Assembly (NCBI RefSeq): GCF_014222285.1 | Contig: NZ_JACKZS010000001.1 | Coordinates: 62,001 to 126,000 of the forward strand | Length of the DNA: 64,000 nucleotides | Reading direction: 5' to 3' | Source: Nostoc sp. UCD121 | Lineage (GTDB): Bacteria; Cyanobacteriota; Cyanobacteriia; Cyanobacteriales; Nostocaceae | Shown here: in pieces, positions 36,101 to 44,183 of the stretch | Layout of the letters: each line of letters starts with the position of its first letter | How positions within the stretch are numbered: the stretch's first letter is position 1 | The notes under the pieces: generated by a model | Databases searched by the model: none | The model's input: the letters and a program-made list of their open reading frames with translations, nothing else | Told to the model about the DNA's origin: nothing | Made by a program: the position numbers and the translations under genes

Positions 36101-37237
36101 TCTAACAAGTGTTTGAAAAGCTTGAATAATAGTGGAATAAGGAATATCTCGTTTATACTGATCGAATTTACCAGAAATAAAAACTCCACGTTCTCGTACA
36201 ATCGGCTTATGAATCTCCTTAACTAAAGAAGATTTACCAATTCCAGCATAGCCAGAGACGAGGACAATTTCTGGTTTTCCTTGGCTAACAACTCGCTCAA
36301 ATACTTGTAGAAGCTTGGCAATTTCTTGTTCTCTCCCATACAATTTCTGGGGAATTTGAAAGCGTTCTGAGATATCTTGCTCACCCAAAGAAAAGGATTG
36401 AATTTCTCCGGTCGTCTCCAATTGTTTTAAGCATTGTTCCAGATCAAATTGCAAACCTAAAGCGCTTTGATATCTCTGTTCTGCAACCTTTGACAACAAT
36501 TTGATAATGATGTCACAGAGCATAAGGGGAATATCAGAATTGAGCTTTTTTGGAGATGGGGGAGATTTGGCAATATGACAATGCACCCACTCTAATGGGT
36601 CTTTGCCTTGAAATGGTAGCTGACCTGTGAGCATCTCATAAAAGGTGACTCCCAGTGAATACAAATCGCTACGATGGTCAATTCCTCGATTCATCCGCCC
36701 GGTTTGTTCAGGTGACAAATAAGGTAAACTGCCTTCAATGCGACTGGAACTGCTAACTATTTGCTGCTGATATGGAATAAAAGTAGCAATTCCAAAATCG
36801 GCAATTTTAACCTGACTGGTTTCGAGGTTAACTAAGATATTTTGTGGCTTAATATCCTTGTGGACAATGTTATGAGTGTGAATTTGTGCGAGTTTGCTGG
36901 TGATTTCAATCGCAATTTTTAAGAACGAAACAGGTTCTTGAAATTGGTCTAGTAACTGATCGAGCGATCGCGCCTCAAAATCCTCCATAATCAAATAAGG
37001 GATTCCCTGGTGTATCTCTAAGGCGTATACCTTGACTGCAGCGGCGATATTTAACCTTTGAGCGATCGCATACTCATGTTTGAGTTGTTCAATATTATTG
37101 GGTGTACACTGTTCTTTCCGTAGCCCTTTGATAATTACCGGACACTGGTCTTTAACCTTGATTCCACGGTATATGACTGCTTTTACCCCTGCTTTTAACA
37201 AAGTGACAATTTTAAATCCGGGTAATGCAATCATCAT
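30152..37237 (-). CDS. Giant Ser/Thr kinase - ATPase - GAF/PAS - hybrid histidine kinase
   Basis: 2361 aa. Domains in order: Ser/Thr kinase (1-270; IVHKDIKPQNIL and KIADFGIA), AAA-type signalling ATPase (about 290-600; SGYAGIGKSSL Walker A, FLDDMQWAD Walker B), a long helical TPR-like middle, GAF (about 1310-1480), PAS (about 1500-1620), two more GAF domains, HisKA (FLAVLSHELRTPLNPI), HATPase (FKLSNAIKFTPSGG-like NILSNAIKFTPSGG, GKGIAPEFLPFVFDYF, GLGLGLAIV) and a C-terminal receiver (Asp in LIISDIGMP, Lys in HISKPV). All key residues are intact. It belongs to the Hstk family known from Anabaena; the input signal is unknown. Cytoplasmic, no membrane segment. Confidence 0.95.
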   Translation of the reverse strand: MMIALPGFKIVTLLKAGVKAVIYRGIKVKDQCPVIIKGLRKEQCTPNNIEQLKHEYAIAQRLNIAAAVKVYALEIHQGIPYLIMEDFEARSLDQLLDQFQEPVSFLKIAIEITSKLAQIHTHNIVHKDIKPQNILVNLETSQVKIADFGIATFIPYQQQIVSSSSRIEGSLPYLSPEQTGRMNRGIDHRSDLYSLGVTFYEMLTGQLPFQGKDPLEWVHCHIAKSPPSPKKLNSDIPLMLCDIIIKLLSKVAEQRYQSALGLQFDLEQCLKQLETTGEIQSFSLGEQDISERFQIPQKLYGREQEIAKLLQVFERVVSQGKPEIVLVSGYAGIGKSSLVKEIHKPIVRERGVFISGKFDQYKRDIPYSTIIQAFQTLVRQILTEPEDQLANWKKRIQAALGNNGRLIADVIPEVELIVGEQPPIPELGPAESQNRFNLVFQNFISVFSQKEHPLTVFLDDMQWADSATLNLIQTVITGSSIHYLCFILAYRDNEVDVVHPFSLMIEKICQQGVRKTEIILTPLNLVYVNQLIADTLYSSAERVEPLAQLIIQKTDGNPFFVNEFLKTLHQENLLNFDPQYRIWQWDLAQIEALGITDNIVSLMIGRMQKLPAATQEVLKLASCIGNRFDLEVLAIVGEQSIQETANALVEAILRGLIIPIESDETTGRNYRFYHDRVQQAAYSLIADESKSVVHLTIGRLLLKNSSHEQVNEQIFDLVNQLNLAVNLIIDQTEKDELVRLNLIAAKKAKASTAYTPAKRLFSVAMNLLAENAWIEQYEQTFTLFRELAECEFLTGNLEQAEQLFELLLLKAESHVEKSNIYMLQIRLYQVAGRYEEALTLGLEALKLFGVKFPDSNEEVQAAIAIERNQISTNLDNRQVSDLINALVIEDPNIKTVISLLTTLGPPTYLGRPHLFPLVVLKAVNYSLKFGNTEDSCFAYSMYAMLLVSIFHDIPTGYAFSEMTIQLNEKFHDLKLRGVVLHIHGSHINVWRNHIATDIPFLERGFIGCVEAGDVTMANYNGYQGSWQIIQLGSPLSDTYKSLDKYIVFARQSKHEAVYQTIRLQQMLLMNLRGLTHHTLTLSNDEFDESYALSIITDAGFVSGIIFYHIIKLIIFFTYRQYAEALNYVLKLSQLPVITLALPIETDYILYYSLTLTALYPTVSFIEQEQFLLTLESHQQQLQYWAYHCPENFLHKSQLVAAEIARIQGRDLEAMRLYDQSIASAREQAFVQYEALANELGAKFYLEREFDLIAKTYLQEAKNSYLRWEASAKVKHLEEFYPQLLPQPQLTSNGTFITTGENLDFLSVVKASQSISSEIIFSRLLKTLMQIVIEQAGAEIGYLLLENEQKLVIEVEAKVNFQAEKLNVSRPVFDGEISQVIPQSMLNYVQRTQETVILQNATEQNMFSGDEYVIQKQPKSVLCLPIARQSKLLGILYLENNLIPSAFTQEKLSVLDILTVQIAISLENARLYQGLEKSQEQLNLALKSGKIGVWCWDIVNDLFDWDEQIYQLFGLTPKTFVATSEAILARLHPDDSPLLAQSLSRAINEGVEHNLEYRIIWDDGSIRYLACRGKAFFNEAGKAIHMSGVVLDITDSKQAEAERIQLIQEQTARLEAEADQQRAAFLAQVSATLASSLDYESTLASVANLVVPYFADWCSVDLLQENQSINRVAVAHRDPEKVKLGWELHQRYPRKLDEPGGVPKVLRTGIAEMVTEISDALLAKGIQDAEHLRIIREIGLKSCIILPLMARERIFGAISFFTAESERRYSTSDLSLAEDIAHRAAIAIDNARLYQEAQQAQKTAEQALERIARLQSITAALSESLTPAQVSEVIVEQSMAALKASSALVALLNENKTELEIVRAVGYKQDLVDAWRYFPIDSPSPLAEAVRTGQPAWAESRQNRIARYPHLAEAYDQYDIDAWISIPLMVEGSAVGGITLGFIQLQELSGEDQAFLLAVAQQCAQAIARAHLYEAERTARNAAESANRIKDEFLAVLSHELRTPLNPILGWTKLMRSRKLDQATSDRALETIERNAKLQTQLIEDLLDVSRILQGKLNLNFGPINLISVIEAAIETVRLSAQAKSIEIQTIFESGAGTVLGDGNRLQQVIWNILSNAIKFTPSGGQVKIKLGQVGSQVQICVTDTGKGIAPEFLPFVFDYFRQADGATTRKFGGLGLGLAIVRHLVELHGGTVQVESLGEEKGATFTVRLPCLQDESKGIKDKINTSSLLPDQSLPLSDLKILVVDDDADMREFLPFMLEQYGATVTAVASGIAALTALSQSQPNLIISDIGMPEMDGYMLMRQIRSLKPEKGGTIPAIALTAYAGEMDYQQAITAGFQQHISKPVDPEELVKAIGSLIKSL

Positions 37238-37418
37238 GCTAAATGCTCCAGCCGTGCTTCTTCCGAGATAATTCGAGCTTAATTGTATTTTAGATACATT
37301 TCTTTGGGCAGATGAAATTTAGATGATATCAGGTTCAGACAATCACTTCTGCTGACTCTATAGACAAAAATAAGCTACAATTCAAGCAGAGTAAGCATTT
37401 CCCGCCCAGAAACTCCCC

Positions 37419-38159
37419 ATGTTTGATAACCTGCAAACCCAAATTTACCAATTAGAACAATTTGCCAACAGCCTCGTTTCTAACCAACTGGCACACCTTA
37501 GCGTGGTCAGTGTTGGTATCATCTTTGCGGCTGGCTTGCTCACCAGTCTTACACCCTGTATGCTTTCTATGCTGCCAATTACCATTGGTTACATCGGCGG
37601 TTATGAAGCCAAAAACCGCTTGCAAGCAGCTGCCCAATCAACTTGGTTTGCTTTAGGATTAGCAACTACATTAGCAGGGATGGGTATAATAGCAGCTTTG
37701 GTAGGAAAAGTCTATGGACAAGTGGGAATTGGTTTGCCGATTATCGTCAGCATTATCGCCATTCTCATGGGGCTGAACTTACTAGAAGCCCTACCTCTAC
37801 AATTTCCATCTTTGGGCGAAACGAATTGGATTTCGCAAGATTTACCTATAGGATTGCGTTCTTATTTACTGGGGCTGACTTTTGGCTTAGTTGCATCTCC
37901 TTGTAGCACGCCTGTTTTAGCCAGTTTACTGGGTTGGATTGCCAATACTCAAGATTTAATTTTAGGCGCTGTTTTGCTACTTTCTTACACAGCTGGTTAT
38001 GTAGCACCATTGATTTTGGCGGGTACTTTTACAGCTTCAATTAAAAAATTACTAGAATTGCGTCGCTGGTCTGGTTGGATTAACCCAGTTAGCGGGGCGC
38101 TATTGGTAGGATTCGGTGTGTTTTCCTTAATTTCTCGGATTCCCCTTGGCAGTTTTTAA
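37419..38159 (+). CDS. ccdA: Cytochrome c biogenesis thiol transporter CcdA
   Basis: Moves reducing power across the thylakoid or plasma membrane to keep apocytochrome c haem-binding Cys reduced. Six hydrophobic helices; the two redox Cys lie in GLLTSLTPCMLSMLP and GLVASPCSTPVLASLL, the family hallmark. 246 aa. It is 29 bases upstream of ccs1, so the pair forms a System II maturation operon, divergent from the giant kinase. Confidence 0.95.
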   Translation: MFDNLQTQIYQLEQFANSLVSNQLAHLSVVSVGIIFAAGLLTSLTPCMLSMLPITIGYIGGYEAKNRLQAAAQSTWFALGLATTLAGMGIIAALVGKVYGQVGIGLPIIVSIIAILMGLNLLEALPLQFPSLGETNWISQDLPIGLRSYLLGLTFGLVASPCSTPVLASLLGWIANTQDLILGAVLLLSYTAGYVAPLILAGTFTASIKKLLELRRWSGWINPVSGALLVGFGVFSLISRIPLGSF

Positions 38160-38188
38160 TATCAATACTTTGTTAGATTTTACACGTA

Positions 38189-39586
38189 ATGACTTTAGAA
38201 GATTCAGCGTCCAAAGAATTAAAATGGTGGGCAATACCTGGCAAGTTCTTACGGCAAGAGCTTTTGCCCGTACTGACTAACTTACGACTAGCGATCGCAC
38301 TACTACTATTGATTGCAATCTTTAGTTCCACCGGTACTGTAATTGAGCAAGGTCAGTCACCCGCATTTTATCAGAGTAACTACCCAGAACATCCAGCTTT
38401 ATTTGGTTTCTTAACTTGGAAGGTAATTCAGGTAGTTGGGTTAGACCATGTATATCGTACCTGGTGGTTTCTGGCATTATTGATTTTATTTGGCACTAGC
38501 TTAACTGCTTGTTCTTTTACCCGTCAGTTACCAGCTTTAAAAGCTGCCCAGCGCTGGAAATATTACGAAGAACCACGGCAATTTCAAAAACTAGCTTTAA
38601 GTGCAGAACTAGATAATGGTTCTCTAAATTCTCTCAGCCAACTATTACAGAAACGCCGCTATAAAATTTTTCCAGATCAAGAAAAAGAAAATATCCTCTA
38701 TGCCCGTAAGGGAATAGTCGGACGCATTGGCCCAATTATTGTTCATATTGGCATCGTAGCTATTCTAATAGGGGGAATTTGGGGGGCGATGACTGGATTT
38801 ATGGCACAGGAAATGATTGCCAGTGGCGATACATTTCAAGTCACAAATATTGTCGATGCTGGCCCATTAGCAGCCCAAGTCTCGAAAGATTGGTCTGTGC
38901 GCGTCAATCGTTTTTGGATTGACTACACTCCATCTGGCGGCATCGATCAATTTTATTCCGATATGTCTGTCTTAAATAAGCAGGGAGAGGAAGTTGACCA
39001 TAAGAAGATTTTTGTCAACGAGCCTCTGCGCTATCGGGGTATAACCTTCTACCAAACTGATTGGGGAATTGCAGGTGTTCGCGTCCAATTTAACAACAGC
39101 CCGATTTTTCAATTACCAATGGCGCTATTGAACACTAAAGGACAAGGGCGTATTTGGGGTACGTGGGTTCCTACTAAACCTGATTTGAGTGAGGGTGTTT
39201 CTTTACTAGCCAAAGACTTGCAAGGGATGGTATTAATTTATGATCCCAAGGGTAAATTAGTTGATACTGTCCGCGCTGGGATGTCAACCGAAGTCAATGG
39301 CGTGAAGTTGAAAATTCTGGATGTTATTGGCAGCACTGGCTTACAAATTAAAGCCGATCCAGGTATACCAATTGTTTACTCAGGATTTGGTTTACTAATG
39401 TTGGGTGTGGTGATGAGTTACTTTTCTCATTCACAAATATGGGCATTACAAAAAGGCGATCTCTTATATGTTGGTGGCAAAACTAACCGCGCCCAAGTTG
39501 CTTTTGAACAAGAGGTTTTAGAAATTTTAGATCGGCTTAGTTCAGAGCCAAAAATTGAGGAAAAAGAGACGGCTATTGAAGTTTAA
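38189..39586 (+). CDS. ccs1: Cytochrome c biogenesis protein Ccs1 (ResB)
   Basis: Membrane component of System II cytochrome c maturation that, with CcsA, delivers haem to apocytochromes. Features: three N-terminal transmembrane helices ([70 protein letters not shown]), a large lumenal domain (MIASGDTF...), and a last helix [24 protein letters not shown]. His in VHIG is the conserved haem-related residue. 465 aa. In operon with ccdA; a terminator follows at once. Confidence 0.95.
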   Translation: MTLEDSASKELKWWAIPGKFLRQELLPVLTNLRLAIALLLLIAIFSSTGTVIEQGQSPAFYQSNYPEHPALFGFLTWKVIQVVGLDHVYRTWWFLALLILFGTSLTACSFTRQLPALKAAQRWKYYEEPRQFQKLALSAELDNGSLNSLSQLLQKRRYKIFPDQEKENILYARKGIVGRIGPIIVHIGIVAILIGGIWGAMTGFMAQEMIASGDTFQVTNIVDAGPLAAQVSKDWSVRVNRFWIDYTPSGGIDQFYSDMSVLNKQGEEVDHKKIFVNEPLRYRGITFYQTDWGIAGVRVQFNNSPIFQLPMALLNTKGQGRIWGTWVPTKPDLSEGVSLLAKDLQGMVLIYDPKGKLVDTVRAGMSTEVNGVKLKILDVIGSTGLQIKADPGIPIVYSGFGLLMLGVVMSYFSHSQIWALQKGDLLYVGGKTNRAQVAFEQEVLEILDRLSSEPKIEEKETAIEV

Positions 39587-39589
39587 ATG

Positions 39590-39636
39590 CAAAGGTACGC
39601 ATAGCATAACTGAAAACTTTGCGTACCTTTGTATTT
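39590..39636 (+). terminator. Terminator of the ccdA-ccs1 operon
   Basis: 12-bp stem caaaggtacgca / tgcgtacctttg with an 18-base loop, followed by tatttc. Begins 4 bases after the ccs1 stop. The T-run is weak. Confidence 0.7.
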
Positions 39637-39704
39637 CAAATGTATTTTCCTCGTTTTACAATTAATTACACCTACACAGCTACAGATTGGAAAATTATTA
39701 AGCA

Positions 39705-40799
39705 TTGGAACTAAAGTTTTGTATATCTGCTCAACTTCAATCTAAACGACGGGTTTGCCTACTACCTGTAATCGCTATATTGTTGAGTATCGCTTCTTGT
39801 ACTACCGATAATAAAAAAATCAAGCACGTTTCTCTCGTTGGTGCTGGGGCAAGTTTTCCTGCGCCTTTGTATGAACGCTGGCTTTCAGATTACAACCAGC
39901 AAAATCCCAATGTGGAAATTAACTATCAAGCTATAGGAAGCAGCGCTGGAGTGCAACAGCTGGTTGAAGGTACTGTAGACTTTGCAGCTAGTGATGTGGG
40001 AATTACAAATGAACAAGCAGCTAAGATAAAAAGGGGAGTGATTGCTTTACCCATGACTGCTGGTTCCATAGTGCTAGCTTACAATCTCGCGCCCGCCCCC
40101 CAGTCACCTCCAGTCAATCTGCCAAATGGTTTAAAGCTATCACGCCAAGTTTATGTAGATATCTTTCTCGGAAAAATTACGAATTGGAATCATCCGAGAA
40201 TAGCTGTAGCTAACCCAGGCGTAAATTTGCCCAATCTACCGATTCAGGTTGTACACCGCACTGATGGTAGTGGAACTACAAGTGTATTGACGCAACATCT
40301 AAGTGCTATAAGTCCAGAATGGAACAGCAAAGTTGCAGCAGGTAAAGCTGTGGCATGGCCAGTGGGAATTGGTGGAAAGGGTAACGAAGGTGTTACTGCC
40401 TTAGTTCAACAGATCCCAGGAGCTATTGGCTATGTAGAATACGTCTACGCCAAACAAAATAAACTTCCTGTGGCTGCTTTGGAAAATAAATTTGGTAACT
40501 ATATTACGCCGACACCAGAATCTGTAGCTCAAACCTTAGAGTCAGTGAAGTTACCCGCCGATAACTTGATTGCTTTTATCAACGATCCTACAGGTTCCCG
40601 GTCTTATCCCATCGTTACTTACAGCTGGTTCTTAACTTATCAGCAATATCCAAACCGAGTCAAAGGTGAAGCGCTAAAAAAATTTATTGATTGGGCTTTG
40701 ATTGAGGGGCAAAAATCCAGTTTGGAACTCGGATATATTCCTTTATCTAAAAAAGTTGTGCTTCAAGTACAATCTGCTGCAAACAGAATTGCAAAATAA
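39705..40799 (+). CDS. pstS: PstS-type phosphate-binding lipoprotein
   Basis: Periplasmic phosphate-binding protein of an ABC importer. N-terminus has a hydrophobic stretch ending in a lipobox (SIASC), so a lipoprotein. Family motifs: GAGASFPAPLYERW, GSSAGVQQLVEGTVDFAASD, and RTDGSGTTSVLTQHL, which line the phosphate site. 364 aa from a TTG start; an in-frame stop TAA lies two codons upstream, and no ATG exists before the lipobox, so TTG is forced. No pstCAB genes are nearby, so it is an orphan copy. Confidence 0.9.
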   Translation: MELKFCISAQLQSKRRVCLLPVIAILLSIASCTTDNKKIKHVSLVGAGASFPAPLYERWLSDYNQQNPNVEINYQAIGSSAGVQQLVEGTVDFAASDVGITNEQAAKIKRGVIALPMTAGSIVLAYNLAPAPQSPPVNLPNGLKLSRQVYVDIFLGKITNWNHPRIAVANPGVNLPNLPIQVVHRTDGSGTTSVLTQHLSAISPEWNSKVAAGKAVAWPVGIGGKGNEGVTALVQQIPGAIGYVEYVYAKQNKLPVAALENKFGNYITPTPESVAQTLESVKLPADNLIAFINDPTGSRSYPIVTYSWFLTYQQYPNRVKGEALKKFIDWALIEGQKSSLELGYIPLSKKVVLQVQSAANRIAK

Positions 40800-40901
40800 C
40801 TGCTTAATCAACCTGAGTAAAAATGTTCGTGTTCACTACAAACCAAAATTTGCGTTGCTGATTGTGGTATGAAAAATAATTTTGCGTAATTTCAGAATCC
40901 T

Positions 40902-40932
40902 TGTAGAGCTGTTGCATTGCAACGTCTCTACA
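40902..40932. repeat. 31-bp palindrome with ttgcattgcaa core
   Basis: Outer arms tgtagag / ctctaca and inner gttgcattgcaac. Same family as 12483-12512. Lies between pstS and queF, which converge, so it may act as a terminator although no T-run follows. Confidence 0.7.
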
Positions 40933-40970
40933 TTCAGATTCATATCCCCATTCAGCAATACCCAAAGTTT

Positions 40971-41369
40971 TTATGATGGGTATTTGTGATGACGCACTTC
41001 AATCACAGTATGTACATTCCCACGAGGCGTAAAATCTGCTTTCACAGTGGCTTCTAACGGCTCACAAGCAGCTACAAAATCATCCAAAATTTGGTTGGCG
41101 GATTCTTCGTGGGAAATATAGCGATCGCGGTAACTGTTAATGTAAAGTTTAAGCGCCTTCAATTCTACTACCCGTTCATCAGGTATATATGTGACGTAAA
41201 TTGTCGCAAAGTCAGGATAGCCGGAAAACGGACATTTACAAGTAAATTCCGGCAAAGTAATATTAATGTCATATCGTCTCCCCACACGCGGGTTTGGAAA
41301 GGTAATTAATTTACCTTCCGCAATATCGCGTTCACCATACTTCATTTCAGGGAATTTGTCAGTTGTCAT
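40971..41369 (-). CDS. queF: NADPH-dependent 7-cyano-7-deazaguanine (preQ0) reductase
   Basis: Reduces preQ0 to preQ1 in queuosine tRNA-modification synthesis. The unimodular QueF signature is visible: catalytic Cys in FTCKCPFSGYPDFA, Asp in the same loop, and the family motif ELKALKLYINSYRDR. 132 aa. The ATG at 41369 lies inside a heptameric repeat; the next Met (MKYGERDIAEG) at residue 9 is an alternative start nearer the conserved part. Confidence 0.94.
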   Translation of the reverse strand: MTTDKFPEMKYGERDIAEGKLITFPNPRVGRRYDINITLPEFTCKCPFSGYPDFATIYVTYIPDERVVELKALKLYINSYRDRYISHEESANQILDDFVAACEPLEATVKADFTPRGNVHTVIEVRHHKYPS

Positions 41370-41383
41370 TTGTCATTTGTCAT
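41356..41383. repeat. Heptameric STRR overlapping the queF start
   Basis: Four heptamers in a row: ttgtcag then ttgtcat three times. On the minus strand they supply the queF start codon and residues TTDK. Confidence 0.85.
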
Positions 41384-41458
41384 TGGTTATTTTACTTATC
41401 TTTACGTCTTTTAATTAATTTTGTACAGACAAAGATTTTTCGCGTATCTACTCCCCCC

Positions 41459-41857
41459 TCAATACTCTTCCTTCTCCCAGTCTGGACAATTCTCATCTTC
41501 ACAACCGTGGGGATGCATGGCACAAACTAATAAATTACCACTATAAACTTGACCGTGGTAATGAGTACAACCGATGCAGGCAGGATTTTTTTCGGCCGTA
41601 GGTTCAACTGAATAAGGAAAACCTGGATCTACATCTGCTACCATGTCTTCCAGTTCCCAGTAAGCCTCCAACATTGGTTCAGCTAAATCCTGTAAATACT
41701 GATCGACTTCAGTAACAATATTAGGGACTTGCTCAGTAATTTCTTCCGTTAACTCAAAAAAAGCGTCAACCATTTCACTCATTCCCAGGAAGAAACGCTC
41801 TACTTCATCAGCCACTGTTTCAACGATTTCTGCTAAATCCTTTTGCCACTGTTCCAT
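41459..41857 (-). CDS. Cyanobacterial conserved protein with C-terminal Cys/His cluster
   Basis: Start at the ATG giving MEQWQKDLAEIVETVADEVE with aaggtg upstream; the frame to 41935 adds 26 residues without support. The first two thirds are acidic helix. The C-terminus holds CIGCTHYHGQVY, CAMHPHG, C and CPDW: five Cys and several His, fit for a zinc or iron-sulfur site. 132 aa. I do not know its function; the cluster pattern looks conserved. It is followed on the same strand by queF and preceded by the phasin-like gene. Confidence 0.75.
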   Translation of the reverse strand: MEQWQKDLAEIVETVADEVERFFLGMSEMVDAFFELTEEITEQVPNIVTEVDQYLQDLAEPMLEAYWELEDMVADVDPGFPYSVEPTAEKNPACIGCTHYHGQVYSGNLLVCAMHPHGCEDENCPDWEKEEY

Positions 41858-42017
41858 AAACTTGACACCTTTGCAGGCTATAAACAGGACGCTTTGTGTT
41901 ATCTGGGTGGAAGCACTAGAATATACACTAGGCAATGTATCTTATCAAGTTTCTATATCAAGTGCCATGTCAAAGTGCCACTTATTACCAGTTATATCGA
42001 CTAAAAAATACTTTTTA

Positions 42018-42401
42018 TTAATCGCGTTGCAATCGTTTTAACTCGTTTTGCAGGTCTAGCACTTCTTGACGCAATTTATCCACATTCTCATCACTTGATC
42101 CCTCTTTCACCGTTGGTTCTTCATCTTCCTCTAAAATTTCAATCCGGCGAGGTTCCGAAGGAGGTGTTTTCTCGGAGGTTTCAGCAGATGGTTGGGCTTG
42201 TTGGGCTTGCTTCATCATTTCTTCAACAAAGCGGCGGGCTTCTTCTGTGTTCATTTCGCCCTTTGCCACCATTTCATCTGCCAGTTTTTGGACTTGCGAT
42301 CGCACTTGGGCTAATTTCCCCCCTGCTTTCTCACCTGCGTAAGAAGCTAATCCAACACCGAGGTAAAAAGCTTTTTGAACAATATCTCCAAAACCAGCCA
42401 T
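42018..42401 (-). CDS. Phasin-like coiled-coil protein
   Basis: 127 aa. N-terminal AFYLGVGLASYAGEKAGGKLAQVRSQVQKLADEMVAKGEM resembles the phasin / PhaF-PhaI-like family of poly-hydroxyalkanoate granule proteins; then an acidic Pro/Glu linker and a C-terminal coiled coil (NVDKLRQEVLDLQNELKRLQRD). taggag precedes the ATG. In cyanobacteria such proteins are conserved even without PHA synthesis, so granule binding is uncertain. Confidence 0.7.
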   Translation of the reverse strand: MAGFGDIVQKAFYLGVGLASYAGEKAGGKLAQVRSQVQKLADEMVAKGEMNTEEARRFVEEMMKQAQQAQPSAETSEKTPPSEPRRIEILEEDEEPTVKEGSSDENVDKLRQEVLDLQNELKRLQRD

Positions 42402-42560
42402 TGTTGCTGACCGCTCCTAAAAATAGGGCGACCCGGAGACTACGCCTATTACAAGCCTCCCGTGTTGCTGCTACCTTCCGGTTCTGACAAGATTTGGGTG
42501 TTGCAATCGCATAGATCCAGGTCTTCTAAAAGCATAACATGAAAAACAAGTAAGTGTGTG

Positions 42561-42827
42561 TTATTCCATAACAATTCGCCATTCGTAAAGTTGATAGTTG
42601 ACGCAGCCGTGTTTTACCAACGGGTCATCAGCGACAATTGCTTCTGCTTCCTCCTTAGAGGCTGCCTCAAACAGCAACATTCCGCCTCTTTGTTCTGCCC
42701 AATAGCCTGTTCGTGCTTTGTGTCCTTTAGCAATCAGGTCTTGGATGTAGGCTTTGTGAGCAGGTACATATTGGTCAAAGGTAGGTTTATCGACTTTCCC
42801 TTCTTCAATTTTGACAAACCACGGCAT
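42561..42827 (-). CDS. YciI-like (YCII) protein
   Basis: 88 aa of the YCII family, a ferredoxin-like dimer with a conserved His-Asp pair. MPWFVKIEEGKV at the start, Asp/His in the centre (VPAHKAYIQDL) and DDPLVKHGCVNYQLYEWRIV at the end match the family. gagagg lies upstream of the ATG. No known substrate. Confidence 0.85.
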   Translation of the reverse strand: MPWFVKIEEGKVDKPTFDQYVPAHKAYIQDLIAKGHKARTGYWAEQRGGMLLFEAASKEEAEAIVADDPLVKHGCVNYQLYEWRIVME

Positions 42828-43064
42828 TTACTTGCGACCTCTCATAATAATTTTGGATTTTGGATTGGGAATAATCAAAGCTCCTGAGCAAATCAAGATA
42901 TTTTTAGGAGTAGCCCTTTCAAGGTGACTCGTAAAATATCTTAATTTTTCTCAGCGCTGCGCCAGTTGCTACCCCGTAGGGGTACAAGTCGGAGAACCGC
43001 AAGGGCGCACTGGCTTCTCTGTAACTCTGCGGTTTATGACAACATTACTGATAAAATTTCTAAA

Positions 43065-44003
43065 ATGCGAGAACTTTACCCAGCGATCGAGCCTTACCGA
43101 GAAGGTAGTTTACAGGTTTCCGGCTTACATACCATTCATTTTGAAGAGTCAGGAAACCCCCAAGGTCAACCCATCGTTTTACTGCATGGTGGGCCTGGTG
43201 GTGGATGTCCACCTTTTTATCGGCAATATTTCCACCCAGAAAAATGGCGGATAGTGATGTTTGACCAGCGTGGTTGTGGTCAAAGTACGCCCCATGCTGA
43301 ATTACGAGAAAATACCACTTGGGATTTAGTCAGTGATATCGAAAAACTACGCCAACATTTAGGTATAGAAAAGTGGGCGGTTTTCGGTGGTAGCTGGGGT
43401 AGTACTTTATCATTAGCCTACAGCCAAACCCATCCTTCTCGCTGCACGGCATTAATTCTCCGTGGTATTTTCATGCTGAGGCAAAAAGAGTTGCGATGGT
43501 TTTACCAAGAGGGTGCTAGCTATATTTTTCCTGATGCTTGGGAAGCTTATGTCGAACCAATTGCGATCGCAGAACGTGATGATATGATCGCAGCATATTA
43601 CAAACGCTTGACTAGTCCCGATTTAGAAATTCAATTAGCAGCGGCGCGTGCTTGGTCAATTTGGGAAGCTAGTACAAGTAGACTTTTTTTAGACCCAGAA
43701 CTCATGCAAAAGTTTGGCGAGAGCGAATTTGCTTCAGCTTTCGCACGTATTGAATGCCATTACTTTATGAATAAGGGCTTTCTTGAAACAGAAGATCAAT
43801 TACTCTTAAATGTAGACCGTATCCGCCATATTCCGGCTGTAATTGTTCAGGGACGCTATGATGTAGTCTGTCCAATGATATCAGCTTGGGAATTACATCG
43901 AGCTTGGTCAGAAGCAGAATTTATAGTGGTTCCTGATGCTGGGCATTCGATGAGTGAACCAGGAATTTGTAGTGCTTTGATTGAAGCAACAGATAATATT
44001 TAA
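43065..44003 (+). CDS. pip: Proline iminopeptidase (alpha/beta hydrolase, S33)
   Basis: Removes N-terminal proline from peptides. Start at the ATG giving MRELYPAIEPYREGSLQVS, the family N-terminus; the upstream frame is repeat DNA. Motifs: oxyanion HGGPGGG, DQRGCGQSTPH, nucleophile Ser in FGGSWGSTLSL, Asp in QGRYDVVCP and His in DAGHSMSE. 312 aa, normal. No signal peptide. Single gene. Confidence 0.93.
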   Translation: MRELYPAIEPYREGSLQVSGLHTIHFEESGNPQGQPIVLLHGGPGGGCPPFYRQYFHPEKWRIVMFDQRGCGQSTPHAELRENTTWDLVSDIEKLRQHLGIEKWAVFGGSWGSTLSLAYSQTHPSRCTALILRGIFMLRQKELRWFYQEGASYIFPDAWEAYVEPIAIAERDDMIAAYYKRLTSPDLEIQLAAARAWSIWEASTSRLFLDPELMQKFGESEFASAFARIECHYFMNKGFLETEDQLLLNVDRIRHIPAVIVQGRYDVVCPMISAWELHRAWSEAEFIVVPDAGHSMSEPGICSALIEATDNI

Positions 44004-44183
44004 TTCGGTTGAATACTGAGCTTGTGGAACGGGGAAGTTTGCCAATAAAGGTAGCTAGGCATAAATAAATTAAAGTTTGTAGTAAGGACTTTAGTCCTAG
44101 TAAAGCTTGCTATTAACGATGAATTGCTGACTACGAACTAGGCTTTTTTTGACGTATTTAATTATACTTATTTAGTAAGTATT

